Source: Chitinophagaceae bacterium
GTDB lineage: Bacteria; Bacteroidota; Bacteroidia; Chitinophagales; Chitinophagaceae
Length of the DNA: 64,000 bases
Assembly: GCA_016708765.1 (NCBI GenBank)
Contig: JADJFD010000001.1
Location: forward strand, 806,001-870,000
Direction of reading: 5' to 3'
The notes beneath the pieces were generated by a model that was given only the letters and a program-made list of their open reading frames with translations, made no database searches and was not told the DNA's origin. Position numbers and translations under genes: made by a program. Position 1 is the stretch's first letter; each line of letters starts with the position of its first letter. Positions 1-8,242 of the stretch are shown in pieces.

Positions 1-1
1 T

Positions 2-790
2 AGAAGCGAAGGCAAGCTCTCTCCACTTTATCATTATTTATCACAACCAGAAGTAACAGAAGCCGAAGCATCCGAACGTTTTGCAGACATGGCAAACTAT
101 ACCGGTTGTCCGGGTTATATCGTTCACCTTACTTGTGAAGGCGCATTGAATGCAGTACGAAATGCAACCAAAAGAAATCAAAACATATTTGTAGAAACCT
201 GTATTCAATATTTAATACTTGATGCTTCCTTATATGAACAAGAAGACGGAGCCAAATGGGTAATGAGTCCGCCATTAAGAGAAAAGAAAGATCAGGCAAC
301 ATTATGGGCGGGTATCAATCAGGGATTAGTAAATGTTGTTGCAACAGACCACTGCCCTTTTAAATGGGAACAGAAACTGTTAGGAAAAGATGATTTTTCA
401 AAGATACCCAACGGTCATCCTGCCATAGAAAACAGAATGGAACTTTTATACAGTGAAGGTGTACACAAAGGAAAAATTACGTTAAACAAATATGTAGAAG
501 TAGCCTGTACCAACCCTGCAAAAATTTTCGGCATGTTTCCCCGCAAAGGAACAATTGCCGTTGGCAGCGATGCAGACATCGTAATCTTTGACCCGAATGA
601 AAAACATACACTGTCCGCTAAAACGCATCATATGAATGTTGATTACAGCGGTTATGAAGGATGGGAATTAACAGGTAAAGTAAAAACAGTTTTACTCCGT
701 GGGCAAGTTGCTATTGATAATAATAATTGTGTAATAGAAAAAGGATATGGTAAATTTATAAAGAGAAATAAAGTGTCTCAGATCATTTAA
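2..790 (+). CDS. hydA: Dihydropyrimidinase (D-hydantoinase family), 5'-truncated by the window
   Basis: Hydrolyses 5,6-dihydrouracil/dihydrothymine to N-carbamoyl-beta-amino acids, step two of reductive pyrimidine breakdown, in the cytoplasm. The frame is open from base 2 through the ATG at 89, so the gene starts before the window and only about the last 262 residues are seen. Visible metal-site motifs are the His of YIVHLT and the Asp of VATDHCPF; the C-terminal part carries NPAKIFGMFPRKG and GSDADIVIFDP, typical of cyclic amidohydrolases. The carboxylated Lys lies upstream, outside the window. The downstream genes (beta-ureidopropionase, PreT, PreA) complete the pathway, which supports dihydropyrimidinase over a generic hydantoinase. 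The symbol is tentative (also called pydB). Confidence 0.9.
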   Translation, partial: RSEGKLSPLYHYLSQPEVTEAEASERFADMANYTGCPGYIVHLTCEGALNAVRNATKRNQNIFVETCIQYLILDASLYEQEDGAKWVMSPPLREKKDQATLWAGINQGLVNVVATDHCPFKWEQKLLGKDDFSKIPNGHPAIENRMELLYSEGVHKGKITLNKYVEVACTNPAKIFGMFPRKGTIAVGSDADIVIFDPNEKHTLSAKTHHMNVDYSGYEGWELTGKVKTVLLRGQVAIDNNNCVIEKGYGKFIKRNKVSQII

Positions 791-792
791 TC

Positions 793-872
793 TTTCACGC
801 AAAGGCGCCAAGGAGCAAAGCCGCAAAGCTTTTCTTAGCGTCTTTTAAACTTTGCGTCTTTGCGAGAAATAA
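793..872. repeat. Intergenic 'CGCAAAGGCGC' imperfect inverted repeat
   Basis: The spacer reads as repeated CGCAAAG-type words on the left and their complements (CTTTGCGTCTTTGCG) on the right, forming an imperfect hairpin. Elements of this kind are scattered between genes in Bacteroidota genomes. It may also act as a 3'-end stabiliser or terminator for hydA; no clear T-run follows. Confidence 0.55.
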
Positions 873-881
873 AAAAAAACT

Positions 882-1748
882 ATGCCAAGAATCATCAAAT
901 CAGGATTAATTCAAATGAGCCTTCCAAAAACCGAAGGTGAAGGAACAATTGCGGAAATTAAGGAAGCAATGGTGCAAAAACACATTCCCTATATAGAAGA
1001 AGCGGGGAAAAAAGGTGTGCAGATACTTTGCTTCCAGGAAATTTTCAATACACCGTATTTCTGTCCCGGGCAAGATAAAGCTTGGTACGAAAGTGCAGAA
1101 ACAGTTCCCGGCCCTACGATAGAACGGATGCAGGAGTATGCAAAAAAGTACAGTATGGTTATCATTGTTCCTGTCTATGAAAAAGAACAGGCTGGAGTAT
1201 TATACAACACCGCAGCAGTAATTGATGCCGACGGAACTTATCTTGGTAAGTACAGAAAAAATCATATTCCACATACTTCAGGTTTCTGGGAAAAGTTTTT
1301 CTTTAAACCCGGCAACTTAGGTTATCCCGTTTTTCAAACCAAGTATGCAAAAGTTGGAGTGTACATCTGTTATGATCGTCACTTTCCCGATGGTGCAAGA
1401 TGTTTGGGTTTGAATGGTGCCGAGATAGTTTACAATCCTTCGGCAACAGTTGCTGGCCTTTCACAATATTTATGGAAGTTAGAGCAACCGGCACATGCTG
1501 CTGCCAATGGATATTTTATGGGATGTATCAACAGAGTTGGCGAAGAAAAACCCTGGAACCTCGGCAAGTTTTATGGCACCAGTTATTTCGTTGACCCGAG
1601 AGGACAAATATTAGCGGAGGCATCAGAAGACAATGATGAATTATTAATTGCTGATTTTGATCTGGATGAAATTGAAAAAGTAAGGAATACTTGGCAATTT
1701 TTTAGAGACAGAAGACCGGAGACGTACGGCAAATTGACGGAGTTATAG
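882..1748 (+). CDS. pydC: Beta-ureidopropionase (N-carbamoyl-beta-alanine amidohydrolase)
   Basis: Cleaves N-carbamoyl-beta-alanine to beta-alanine, CO2 and ammonia, the last step of reductive pyrimidine catabolism. 288 residues, one carbon-nitrogen hydrolase (nitrilase) domain. The Glu-Lys-Cys triad is visible: Glu53 in CFQEIF, Lys126 in KYRKNHIP and Cys163 in YICYDRHFPD. The ICYDRHFPD block and the length fit the beta-ureidopropionase branch. It lies 91 bp after hydA on the same strand, so co-transcription is likely. The nitrilase superfamily includes other N-carbamoyl amidohydrolases; the neighbours decide the assignment. Confidence 0.9.
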   Translation: MPRIIKSGLIQMSLPKTEGEGTIAEIKEAMVQKHIPYIEEAGKKGVQILCFQEIFNTPYFCPGQDKAWYESAETVPGPTIERMQEYAKKYSMVIIVPVYEKEQAGVLYNTAAVIDADGTYLGKYRKNHIPHTSGFWEKFFFKPGNLGYPVFQTKYAKVGVYICYDRHFPDGARCLGLNGAEIVYNPSATVAGLSQYLWKLEQPAHAAANGYFMGCINRVGEEKPWNLGKFYGTSYFVDPRGQILAEASEDNDELLIADFDLDEIEKVRNTWQFFRDRRPETYGKLTEL

Positions 1749-1958
1749 CCCCTGTCCCCTAAAGGGGAACTTAGGTTAATGATTCTTAACAATTTTATAA
1801 GTTCTTTAAAGTAGAAAATATACACAAACGAAAACTTCCCCTCCTTGGAGGGGCGAACTAAGTGTGTTTAATGATTTTAGGAAACTGGGGTGGGTAATTA
1901 TGCACACAACAATATTAACACCGATGAACTTTTTTGCGTCGCACTCTTGTACGTTCGG
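1749..1958. repeat. Intergenic repeat block (TCCCCtaaaGGGGA hairpin plus modules A and B)
   Basis: The 235-bp spacer before preT contains a short GC hairpin near 1756-1770, a module around 1833-1897 (CTTCCCCTCC, GGGGCGAACTAAG, then TGGGGTGGGT) and a module at 1927-1958 built around TTGCGTCGCACTCTTGTACG. Module A recurs at about 5012-5077 and module B at about 5109-5135 and, inverted, at 16401-16428. No ORF is supported here. Confidence 0.6.
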
Positions 1959-1983
1959 TTCTTTGGGCATCAATTAAAAATAA

Positions 1984-3321
1984 ATGGCAATCGAAAACAA
2001 CAGACTAACCGAGCAGCAATACGAAGAAAACTTCGCCGACATTCATCCCCCGTATGAAAATATTACGGCAGCAAAAGTGGATGCAAATCGTTGTTTGTTT
2101 TGTTATGATGCACCATGCATGAAAAGTTGTCCGACAAGTATTGACGTCCCCAAGTTTATTAAACAGATTTCAACAGAAAATATAAAAGGTTCGGCCAAAA
2201 CAATTTTCTCCTCCAATATTATGGGAGCAGGTTGCTCCAAAGTTTGCCCCGTAGAAAAATTATGCGAAGGTGCCTGTGTTTATAATTTACTCGAAGAAGA
2301 ACCAATCCCTATTGCCAAACTACAACGCTACACTACCGAAATAGCAATGAAAGAAAATTGGCAACTCTTCGAACGTAAACCATCAACAGGTAAGAAGGTA
2401 GCAATTGTCGGCGCCGGCCCTGCCGGATTAAGCTGTGCCCATGCCCTTTCAAGAGAAGGAATTGATTGTACTATTTATGAAAAAGAAAACAAAGGCGGCG
2501 GTTTAATGACCTATGGAATTGCTGCCTATAAAGTAACCCCACAATTCTGCGAAGACGAAGTCAATTATATTTTATCCATTGGTGGTATCGATGTAAAGTA
2601 CAATCAGGAATTAGGCAAAGACATTACACTGGCCCAATTAAGAAAAGAATACGATGCAGTATATCTCGGCATCGGTGTTGGTGTTGCAAGACATTTAGAT
2701 ATTCCCGGTGAAAAATTAGAAGGCGTAGTAGATGCCATCAGTTTTATTTATGACATCAGAGCAAAAGGTTTTTCAACTGTCCCTGTAGGTGATAAAGTAG
2801 CTGTAATAGGAATGGGAATGACGGCGATTGATGCTGCAACACAAGCAAAACGACTCGGTGCAAAAGAAGTAACAATGCTCTACCGAAGAACTCAGGATGA
2901 AATGCCTTGCACAGAAGTAGAACTGGATATTGCGATGCTTGATGGTTGCAAAATCATTTGGTTAACCGCACCAAAAGAAGTAAAAGGTATTAATGGTAAA
3001 GTAACAGAACTAGTTTGCAGTAAAATGAAACTAGGCGAACCTGATACAAGTGGTCGCCGTTCCCCTATCGATACTGGAGAAACATTTACATTAGATGTTG
3101 ACATGGTCATTAAAGCAGCTGGGCAAACTCCTTTTGAAGATTTGATTGAAGATTTAAAAATTCAAAATTTAAAAGGAAAAATTACAATTGATGGTAATTG
3201 CTCAACAAACATCCAAGGTGTGTTCGCCGGTGGCGATGCGGTGAATGGTGGTAAAGAAGTGGTGGATGCGGTGCAAGCGGGAAAAGATGGAGCTAAGGCT
3301 ATTTTAGATTATATATTTTAA
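1984..3321 (+). CDS. preT: NAD-dependent dihydropyrimidine dehydrogenase, PreT-type subunit
   Basis: Flavoprotein subunit that passes electrons between NAD(H) and the PreA subunit for reduction of uracil/thymine, the first step of the pathway. 445 residues. An N-terminal Fe-S domain has Cys37/40/45/49 (CLFCYDAPCMKSC) and Cys84/88/94/98; an FAD site GAGPAG lies at 143-148 and a second dinucleotide site (GMGMTAID) near 275. This is the glutamate-synthase-small-subunit architecture, so gltD-like annotation is possible, but the adjacent preA and catabolic genes favour PreT. The stop codon lies within the left arm of a 14-bp inverted repeat that brackets the next gene. Confidence 0.9.
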   Translation: MAIENNRLTEQQYEENFADIHPPYENITAAKVDANRCLFCYDAPCMKSCPTSIDVPKFIKQISTENIKGSAKTIFSSNIMGAGCSKVCPVEKLCEGACVYNLLEEEPIPIAKLQRYTTEIAMKENWQLFERKPSTGKKVAIVGAGPAGLSCAHALSREGIDCTIYEKENKGGGLMTYGIAAYKVTPQFCEDEVNYILSIGGIDVKYNQELGKDITLAQLRKEYDAVYLGIGVGVARHLDIPGEKLEGVVDAISFIYDIRAKGFSTVPVGDKVAVIGMGMTAIDAATQAKRLGAKEVTMLYRRTQDEMPCTEVELDIAMLDGCKIIWLTAPKEVKGINGKVTELVCSKMKLGEPDTSGRRSPIDTGETFTLDVDMVIKAAGQTPFEDLIEDLKIQNLKGKITIDGNCSTNIQGVFAGGDAVNGGKEVVDAVQAGKDGAKAILDYIF

Positions 3322-3716
3322 ATTTTGAATTATTGAAGACGGAGAATAAAATATTGGAGTTGTCTTTCAGTTTTGCATTGCAGATTATAGAATTATATAA
3401 GAAACTGCAAGAGAAAAAAGAATTCGTTATTTCAAAACAAGTCTTAAGAAGTGGGACAAGTATAGGCGCCAACATTGAAGAAGCGACAGCAGCACAATCA
3501 AGAAAAGATTTTATTTCGAAAATGGCAATTGCTTCGAAAGAAGCAAGAGAAACAAGATACTGGCTCAGATTACTTGAAAAAAGCAAGCTGATTGACATTG
3601 ATTATTCGCCATGCATTGAATCAATTACTCATATCATAAACATCCTGACCAAAATCGTAAAAACAACTCAGGAAACTACTTAATTCAAAATAACCTTGCC
3701 TTTAATTCAAAATTTA
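3319..3716. repeat. 14-bp perfect inverted repeats bracketing the four-helix-bundle gene
   Basis: TAAATTTTGAATTA at 3319-3332 is the exact reverse complement of TAATTCAAAATTTA at 3703-3716. The pair flanks the small gene at 3333-3683 almost flush, and more TTCAAAAT words follow before preA. This could mark a short inserted unit inside a preT-preA operon, or be low-complexity AT repeats common in the phylum. No target-site duplication is clear. Confidence 0.55.
3333..3683 (+). CDS. Four-helix-bundle protein (S23/23S rRNA intervening-sequence protein family)
   Basis: 116 residues, predicted all-helical. It shows the family's core pattern: an SRQVLRSG-like block (here SKQVLRSGTSIGANIEEA) followed by SRKDFISKMAIASKEARET and YWLRLL. 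Proteins of this family occur in 23S rRNA intervening sequences and as free-standing genes; their function is not established. The start is a TTG at 3333, 11 bp after the preT stop; no in-frame ATG occurs early enough. It separates preT from preA, which are usually adjacent, and is framed by 14-bp inverted repeats, so it may be a small insertion. A role in the pyrimidine enzyme is not supported. Confidence 0.8.
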   Translation: MKTENKILELSFSFALQIIELYKKLQEKKEFVISKQVLRSGTSIGANIEEATAAQSRKDFISKMAIASKEARETRYWLRLLEKSKLIDIDYSPCIESITHIINILTKIVKTTQETT

Positions 3717-3736
3717 TCATTCAAAATTCAAAATAA

Positions 3737-5005
3737 ATGGCTTCGTTACATAGCAACTTCCTCGGCATCTCATCCCCCAACCCCTATTGGCTTGCCTCTG
3801 CGCCGCCAACGGATAAAAAATACAATGTCCTAAGAGCATTCGAAGCCGGCTGGGGCGGTGTGGTTTGGAAAACACTCGGCAGCCAGGTAAAAAATGTTTC
3901 CTCACGGTATTCCGCAGTAGATTTTAATGGCGGCAGAATGATGGGCTTTAATAATATTGAATTAATAAGTGACCGTCCGCTCGACATCAACCTCAAAGAA
4001 ATTGCCGAGTGCATAAAATTATTCCCCGACCGAGCCATGGTTGTTTCCTTAATGGCCGACAACGATAAAAAAAGCTGGCATGAGTTAATAAAAAAAGTAG
4101 AAGACACCGGCGCACATGGCCTCGAATTAAATTTCGGTTGCCCGCATGGAATGACGGAAAGAGGAATGGGTGCCGCCGTGGGGCAAGACCCTGAAATTGC
4201 CTGCATGGTAGTAGAATGGGTAATGGAAGCCGCCAACATTCCCGTAATCACAAAACTCACACCCAATGTACATTCCGTAGTGCCAACCGGCCGCTCGGTA
4301 GTAAAAGCAGGCACCAATGCTCTCTCATTAATCAATACCATTCAATCCGTAACCGGTGTTGATCTCGATACGCTGGTTCCCAATCCTTATGTGGCGGGTA
4401 AGTCTGTCTTTGGTGGTTATTGCGGCCCGGCCGTAAAACCCATTGCCTTAAAATTCCTAACCACTATTGCGCAGGATGAGTTAACCAAAACAGTTCCCGT
4501 CTCCGGTATCGGTGGCGTAAGCACCTGGAAAGATGCCGTAGAGTTTATGCTCCTCGGTGCCAGCAATGTGCAGGTATGCACTGCCGCTATGAAATATGGA
4601 TTCCGCATCATAGACGATTTATGCGATGGCCTCAACAACTGGATGGATGAAAAAGGATTCAACACCCTTGATGATTTTATCGGCAAATCTGTCGACAGCA
4701 TCACTCATTGGGAAGACCTCGACATCAACTATCATCATATTGCCAAAATAAACCAGGACAAATGTATCCACTGCGGTCTTTGCTATATTGCCTGCGAGGA
4801 TACATCGCATCAGTCCATCAAAATTGAAAAGGGAAATCCATATAACACTTATACCATTATTGATGAAGAATGTGTAGGCTGCAATCTTTGCCAACTCGTT
4901 TGCCCGGTAGATGATTGCATTACCATGGAAGAACACCGTGTAGCACCGGAGTACATCAACTGGATTGAGTGGCAGAAAAGAGGTTTGCCGCTCAACGACC
5001 ATTAA
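3737..5005 (+). CDS. preA: NAD-dependent dihydropyrimidine dehydrogenase, PreA-type catalytic subunit
   Basis: Reduces uracil and thymine to the 5,6-dihydro forms with electrons from PreT. 422 residues: an FMN-binding TIM barrel of the dihydroorotate-dehydrogenase type (ISSPNPYWLASAPPT at the start, NFGCPHGMTERGMG, KLTPNV, SGIGGVSTWKDA) followed by a C-terminal ferredoxin domain with two 4Fe-4S motifs, CIHCGLCYIAC and CVGCNLCQLVC. The ATG at 3737 gives the family N-terminus. The domain order matches PreA and not a biosynthetic PyrD, which lacks the ferredoxin tail. Confidence 0.93.
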   Translation: MASLHSNFLGISSPNPYWLASAPPTDKKYNVLRAFEAGWGGVVWKTLGSQVKNVSSRYSAVDFNGGRMMGFNNIELISDRPLDINLKEIAECIKLFPDRAMVVSLMADNDKKSWHELIKKVEDTGAHGLELNFGCPHGMTERGMGAAVGQDPEIACMVVEWVMEAANIPVITKLTPNVHSVVPTGRSVVKAGTNALSLINTIQSVTGVDLDTLVPNPYVAGKSVFGGYCGPAVKPIALKFLTTIAQDELTKTVPVSGIGGVSTWKDAVEFMLLGASNVQVCTAAMKYGFRIIDDLCDGLNNWMDEKGFNTLDDFIGKSVDSITHWEDLDINYHHIAKINQDKCIHCGLCYIACEDTSHQSIKIEKGNPYNTYTIIDEECVGCNLCQLVCPVDDCITMEEHRVAPEYINWIEWQKRGLPLNDH

Positions 5006-5011
5006 CACAAA

Positions 5012-5135
5012 ACGAACTTCCCCTCCTGAGCGGGGCGAACTAAGGAAAATAAAATGCTTTAGAAAATTGGGGTGGGTTTTGTTACCAGCTTCAGTTTTTT
5101 ATGGCATCGTCTGTTGTGTCACTCACTTGTACGTC
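5012..5135. repeat. Second copy of intergenic modules A and B
   Basis: Downstream of preA the spacer repeats the pattern seen before preT: ACTTCCCCTCCTGAGCGGGG, GCGAACTAAGG, then TTGGGGTGGGT, and a diverged module B (TGTTGTGTCACTCACTTGTA). Shared order and spacing of both modules in two spacers indicates a dispersed repeat and not chance. Confidence 0.55.
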
Positions 5136-5180
5136 CCCTTTTTCATGGCAACAAAAAAAATAATACAATTCCATATTTGC

Positions 5181-5744
5181 TTAAAACCCATCACCAACTA
5201 GTGCAATAGATTCAATAGGAAATAGTTCTTCTGAAGAATTCTCATCTGGTATAAAATGGTATCTAAAAAACCCATAATTAACAAAATATGTTTCATCATA
5301 ACTTTTCATAATCTCCTCTTCCCTCATTTCGGATACAAACACATCATGAAGTATAAGGAATGGTCTTATACCTGACGATATTCTTTCACTAATTTTTTGA
5401 AAAGCATCAAACTCCTTCCATATTCTAGCAGAAAATATTTTCCTCTCGAAATCAGCCTGATGAAAAAAGAAAGATATTCCTAATTCAAAATATTTCATTT
5501 CAAATGCATATCCATTTACGTCATAAAAATCATATGCCATACCATACTTTTTCTGAATATCATGAGCATTATTGTAATTAAAAATAATTTCGTCAACACC
5601 TACTCGATACAAAATCTCTCCTTTATTTGGTGTTGCTTTATCGGGCCTCGTGGCATGTTGTAATGGCTGAATAAACTCCTCTTTGAGATTATTCAGCACA
5701 ATAGGTGAGTATCTTGACATATCTAAAATTATTTCTCCCAACAA
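5181..5744 (-). CDS. Uncharacterised 187-residue protein
   Basis: No family is recognised. The protein is soluble in appearance, without signal peptide or membrane segment, rich in Phe, Tyr, Glu and Ile. Two regions look structured: residues about 40-100 (GVDEIIFNYNN through MKYFELGISFFFHQ) and about 125-170 (GIRPFLILHDVF through NYGFFRYHFIPDE). It is transcribed divergently from the HNH gene with a 183-bp AT-rich gap, and both sit between a catabolic operon and repeat-rich DNA, which suggests accessory content. Start at 5744 is the first ATG; an internal ATG (MSRYSP) is possible. Confidence 0.6.
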   Translation of the reverse strand: MLGEIILDMSRYSPIVLNNLKEEFIQPLQHATRPDKATPNKGEILYRVGVDEIIFNYNNAHDIQKKYGMAYDFYDVNGYAFEMKYFELGISFFFHQADFERKIFSARIWKEFDAFQKISERISSGIRPFLILHDVFVSEMREEEIMKSYDETYFVNYGFFRYHFIPDENSSEELFPIESIALVGDGF

Positions 5745-5927
5745 TATAAGATATTATATTATCATTCCGAGTATAAGTAAGCCTTCTGTTACTTTACACT
5801 TTTATTCTTTTTGTAATTCTATTCTTTTCCAAGCCGAGTCTCCTAAAAGGGATTTGACGCATTTTGCCTTACACAGCAACTATCCAAAACGCCTATAATT
5901 CATCTTATATTGTTTGTACCTTGTGTC

Positions 5928-6839
5928 ATGGTTAATTGTTATCTGTGCAACGATCCTTTATCAGAACAAAATCATTCATTAGAACATATTATTCAAGAAT
6001 CAATAGGCGGAAGACTTAAAAGCAGATCATTGATTTGCAAACCATGTAACGATAAAACAGGAAGTCTTTTCGACAAGGAGTTTGCCAAGTTTGGAAATAT
6101 TTTAGCCAGTAAGTATAATATAAACCGGGAAAGAGGTGCTGTACAACCAATTAAAGCTAAAAATTTATCAACCGGAGAAAAATTAATAGTAGCACCGGGA
6201 TACAAGTTAGCTTCCGCTGATCCTAAAATTGAAGTAACAAAAGATTTAATAAAAGTCTCTCACCATGATAAAAAAAGAGTTTTTGAGGAGATGAAAAAAT
6301 TGGCCAAGGATTTAGATGGCATAGAAATAACTAGGAAAGATCTCCAATTTGAAATCACAGAAGATGATAATACAGAAAAGAAATTTTTAATTGATATCGC
6401 AATCGAGCCAAATTTATTATTAAGGTCTGTTTCTAAAACAATAGTAAATCTATACATACATAAAACCGAAGACTATCAAAATTGCAGCCCACTTATTAAT
6501 TTTCTAAAGGAAGATATTGATAATAATTTTTGTTGGTTTCTAGATTATGGCGTTTCGAAATCAAAACATAATAACTCCCCATATCATATTGTCATTATTC
6601 GAGGCGATAAAAAAAGTAAAATGTTGTACGCATATTATGAAATATTTGGAGAAGTTGGCTTTTTAACACTAATCAATGGACAATACAAAGGTGAGAATCA
6701 AGAAATCAACTATACATTTGACCCAATCAATATCACTGAAGTCAATAGCAATTATCAGTTTAATTTAAAAGCTAGTGATATTATCGAACATCTGATAACA
6801 AAACCAGAATCAGAAATGGTCAAATGCTTACACCATTAG
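5928..6839 (+). CDS. HNH-endonuclease-like protein with N-terminal zinc-binding HNH domain
   Basis: 303 residues from the ATG at 5928; the frame extends to a TTG at 5910, but the ATG places the zinc motif at the usual N-terminal position. Cys4-x2-Cys7, Glu19-His20-Ile and Cys37-x2-Cys40-Asn41 form the HNH_5-type ribbon (EHIIQESIGGRL, ICKPCNDKTG). The remaining 260 residues are unassigned and mixed alpha/beta. Nuclease activity is inferred from the motif only. Such genes occur as free-standing accessory or defence genes; no restriction methylase or defence partner is recognised beside it. TATTGTTTG just upstream of the ATG resembles a -7 box, so the leader may be short. Confidence 0.7.
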   Translation: MVNCYLCNDPLSEQNHSLEHIIQESIGGRLKSRSLICKPCNDKTGSLFDKEFAKFGNILASKYNINRERGAVQPIKAKNLSTGEKLIVAPGYKLASADPKIEVTKDLIKVSHHDKKRVFEEMKKLAKDLDGIEITRKDLQFEITEDDNTEKKFLIDIAIEPNLLLRSVSKTIVNLYIHKTEDYQNCSPLINFLKEDIDNNFCWFLDYGVSKSKHNNSPYHIVIIRGDKKSKMLYAYYEIFGEVGFLTLINGQYKGENQEINYTFDPINITEVNSNYQFNLKASDIIEHLITKPESEMVKCLHH

Positions 6840-6854
6840 AGCTCTATTTATGCC

Positions 6855-6882
6855 GTGGTTGGTGTTTTCCTCCACCAACCAC
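6855..6882. terminator. Perfect 10-bp hairpin downstream of the HNH gene
   Basis: GTGGTTGGTG (6855-6864) and CACCAACCAC (6873-6882) pair around an 8-base loop, and ATTTAT/ATAAAT extends the stem past a small bulge. There is no T-run, so it is either a factor-independent 3' end of weak type or a dispersed hairpin repeat. A diverged relative lies near 33006-33035. Confidence 0.5.
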
Positions 6883-7510
6883 ATAAATTAAAAAAATCTC
6901 TTACGCTAACAAAACAAAATCTCCCAGTGCCTCTTTTTCGGCAAAATAAAACGTCACAGCAAAGCAGCACATCGCCTGTCGAAAAAGCAGCACCTGCATG
7001 GTCTTACCATACCACGCAGCGGAGTCTGGCACCTTCCCTTTACCAACCAATAGTAAAAAATAAATCTTTCAGAGTCCCTGTGCGTTGGCCGGACAAAAGG
7101 CGGAGCATTCTTTTGTCCTTGAATTTTCTTTGGTTACTTTCTTTGTTTCAAGACAAAGAAAGTGACAAACTAAAAACCAATAAACGACAACCAAAAAATC
7201 AAACTCTCTGAGATACCTCCTTCGTCGGTATGACAAATACAAAACCTGTACGTCCGAAGAGATTGCTTCAGCCGTTCAGCATCCCACTCACATAGAAGCA
7301 TCATCAACGGCCTCGCAATGACGAAGCACAAACGAGGTTCGTCATTGCGAGGCAAGCAAAATCCTTTAATTGCAAAGCATCGCCAATTCGCCGAAGCAAT
7401 CTCATCAATATAGCAATTTCCGCATCCATCATTTCCCAATTAGAATTCTGTATCTTTCAATACAAACAACTGAATAAAGAAAGTTTATAGTAAAAATATT
7501 ACCAGCAAAT
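6883..7510. repeat. Gene-free, hairpin-rich spacer (three inverted-repeat units)
   Basis: No gene is supported in these 628 bases. Inverted repeats seen: GGACAAAAG/CTTTTGTCC (7091-7099/7110-7118); GTTACTTTCTTTGT/ACAAAGAAAGTGAC (7133-7146/7153-7166, one wobble); and a nested pair, GAGATTGCTTC/GAAGCAATCTC (7259-7269/7393-7403) enclosing a perfect 16-bp pair GCCTCGCAATGACGAA (7310-7325) with its complement (7338-7353). The GTCATTGCGAGG type is a common dispersed bacterial intergenic repeat. A 118-codon open frame across 6855-7211 encodes only the repeats and is not a gene. Confidence 0.65.
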
Positions 7511-8116
7511 ATGAAAGAAAAATGGGACGAAAGGTATAGTGCAAAAGAATTCGCTTATGGCGAGCAACCAAACAATTACCTCAAAGAACAACTATTGAAA
7601 ATCCCGACTGGAACAATACTGTTTCCGGCAGAAGGAGAAGGACGCAACGCCGTTTATGCTGCAACAATTGGTTGGTCAGTTTCTGCATTTGACATTAGTG
7701 TGGAAGGCAGGAAGAAAGCAATCCAATTGGCAGACAAGCACCATATAAACATTAATTATGAGGTTACTGAAATTCAATCTTTGACTTACCAGATTAATCA
7801 ATTTGATGCTATCGCATTAATTTATGCTCATTTCCCTGCCGACGCCAAATCATCCTATCACAAAATATTGGCAACTTTCCTGCGACCCGGTGGAATATTA
7901 ATTTTTGAAGCTTTTAGTAAAAAGCATTTCGAATTCATGAACAAAAATATGGGCGGACCCAAAGAAATTGACATGTTATTTTCAATAGATGAACTAAAAT
8001 CAGATTTTTACAATTTTGAAATAATAGAATTAGTTGAACAGGAAATAGAATTAAATGAAGGACAATTTCATATCGGAAAAGGTTCAGTGATAAGATTTGT
8101 TGGAAGAAAATTATAA
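7511..8116 (+). CDS. Class I SAM-dependent methyltransferase (TehB-like)
   Basis: 201 residues. The N-terminus (WDERYSAKEFAYGEQPNNYL) is that of the TehB/thiopurine-methyltransferase-like group. Motif I is atypical, FPAEGEGRNAVYAA at about 38-51, and the acidic end of strand two is FDIS. FDAIALIYAHFPAD corresponds to motif IV. The methyl acceptor is unknown; relatives act on small molecules or oxyanions. It stands alone between two repeat-bearing spacers, so there is no operon evidence for a substrate. Confidence 0.8.
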   Translation: MKEKWDERYSAKEFAYGEQPNNYLKEQLLKIPTGTILFPAEGEGRNAVYAATIGWSVSAFDISVEGRKKAIQLADKHHININYEVTEIQSLTYQINQFDAIALIYAHFPADAKSSYHKILATFLRPGGILIFEAFSKKHFEFMNKNMGGPKEIDMLFSIDELKSDFYNFEIIELVEQEIELNEGQFHIGKGSVIRFVGRKL

Positions 8117-8139
8117 AGAAAATTTATCCAGTTGCTATT

Positions 8140-8215
8140 TCATTTAGATTGCTTCGGTCTCTCAGCATCCTAATCATATAGTACCTTTATCAACGGCCTC
8201 GCAAGGAAAATTTAG
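8140..8215. repeat. Partial copy of the GATTGCTTC / CAACGGCCTCGCAA intergenic repeat
   Basis: AGATTGCTTCGG, CTCAGCATCC and ATCAACGGCCTCGCAA repeat, in the same order, words found at 7259-7316. This copy is shorter and lacks the right-hand inverted half. Confidence 0.55.
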
Positions 8216-8242
8216 TATCTTCCTACACACAACAACCACAGC

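Noticed and set aside
5683..5898. 71-codon plus-strand frame between the unknown gene and the HNH gene
   Set aside because: It overlaps the start of the minus-strand gene and the AT-rich divergent promoter region, with no supporting features.
6855..7211. 118-codon open frame in the 6.8-7.2 kb spacer
   Set aside because: It reads through three hairpin repeats, has low-complexity composition (Gln, Lys, Ser, Pro) and no family similarity that I can recognise.
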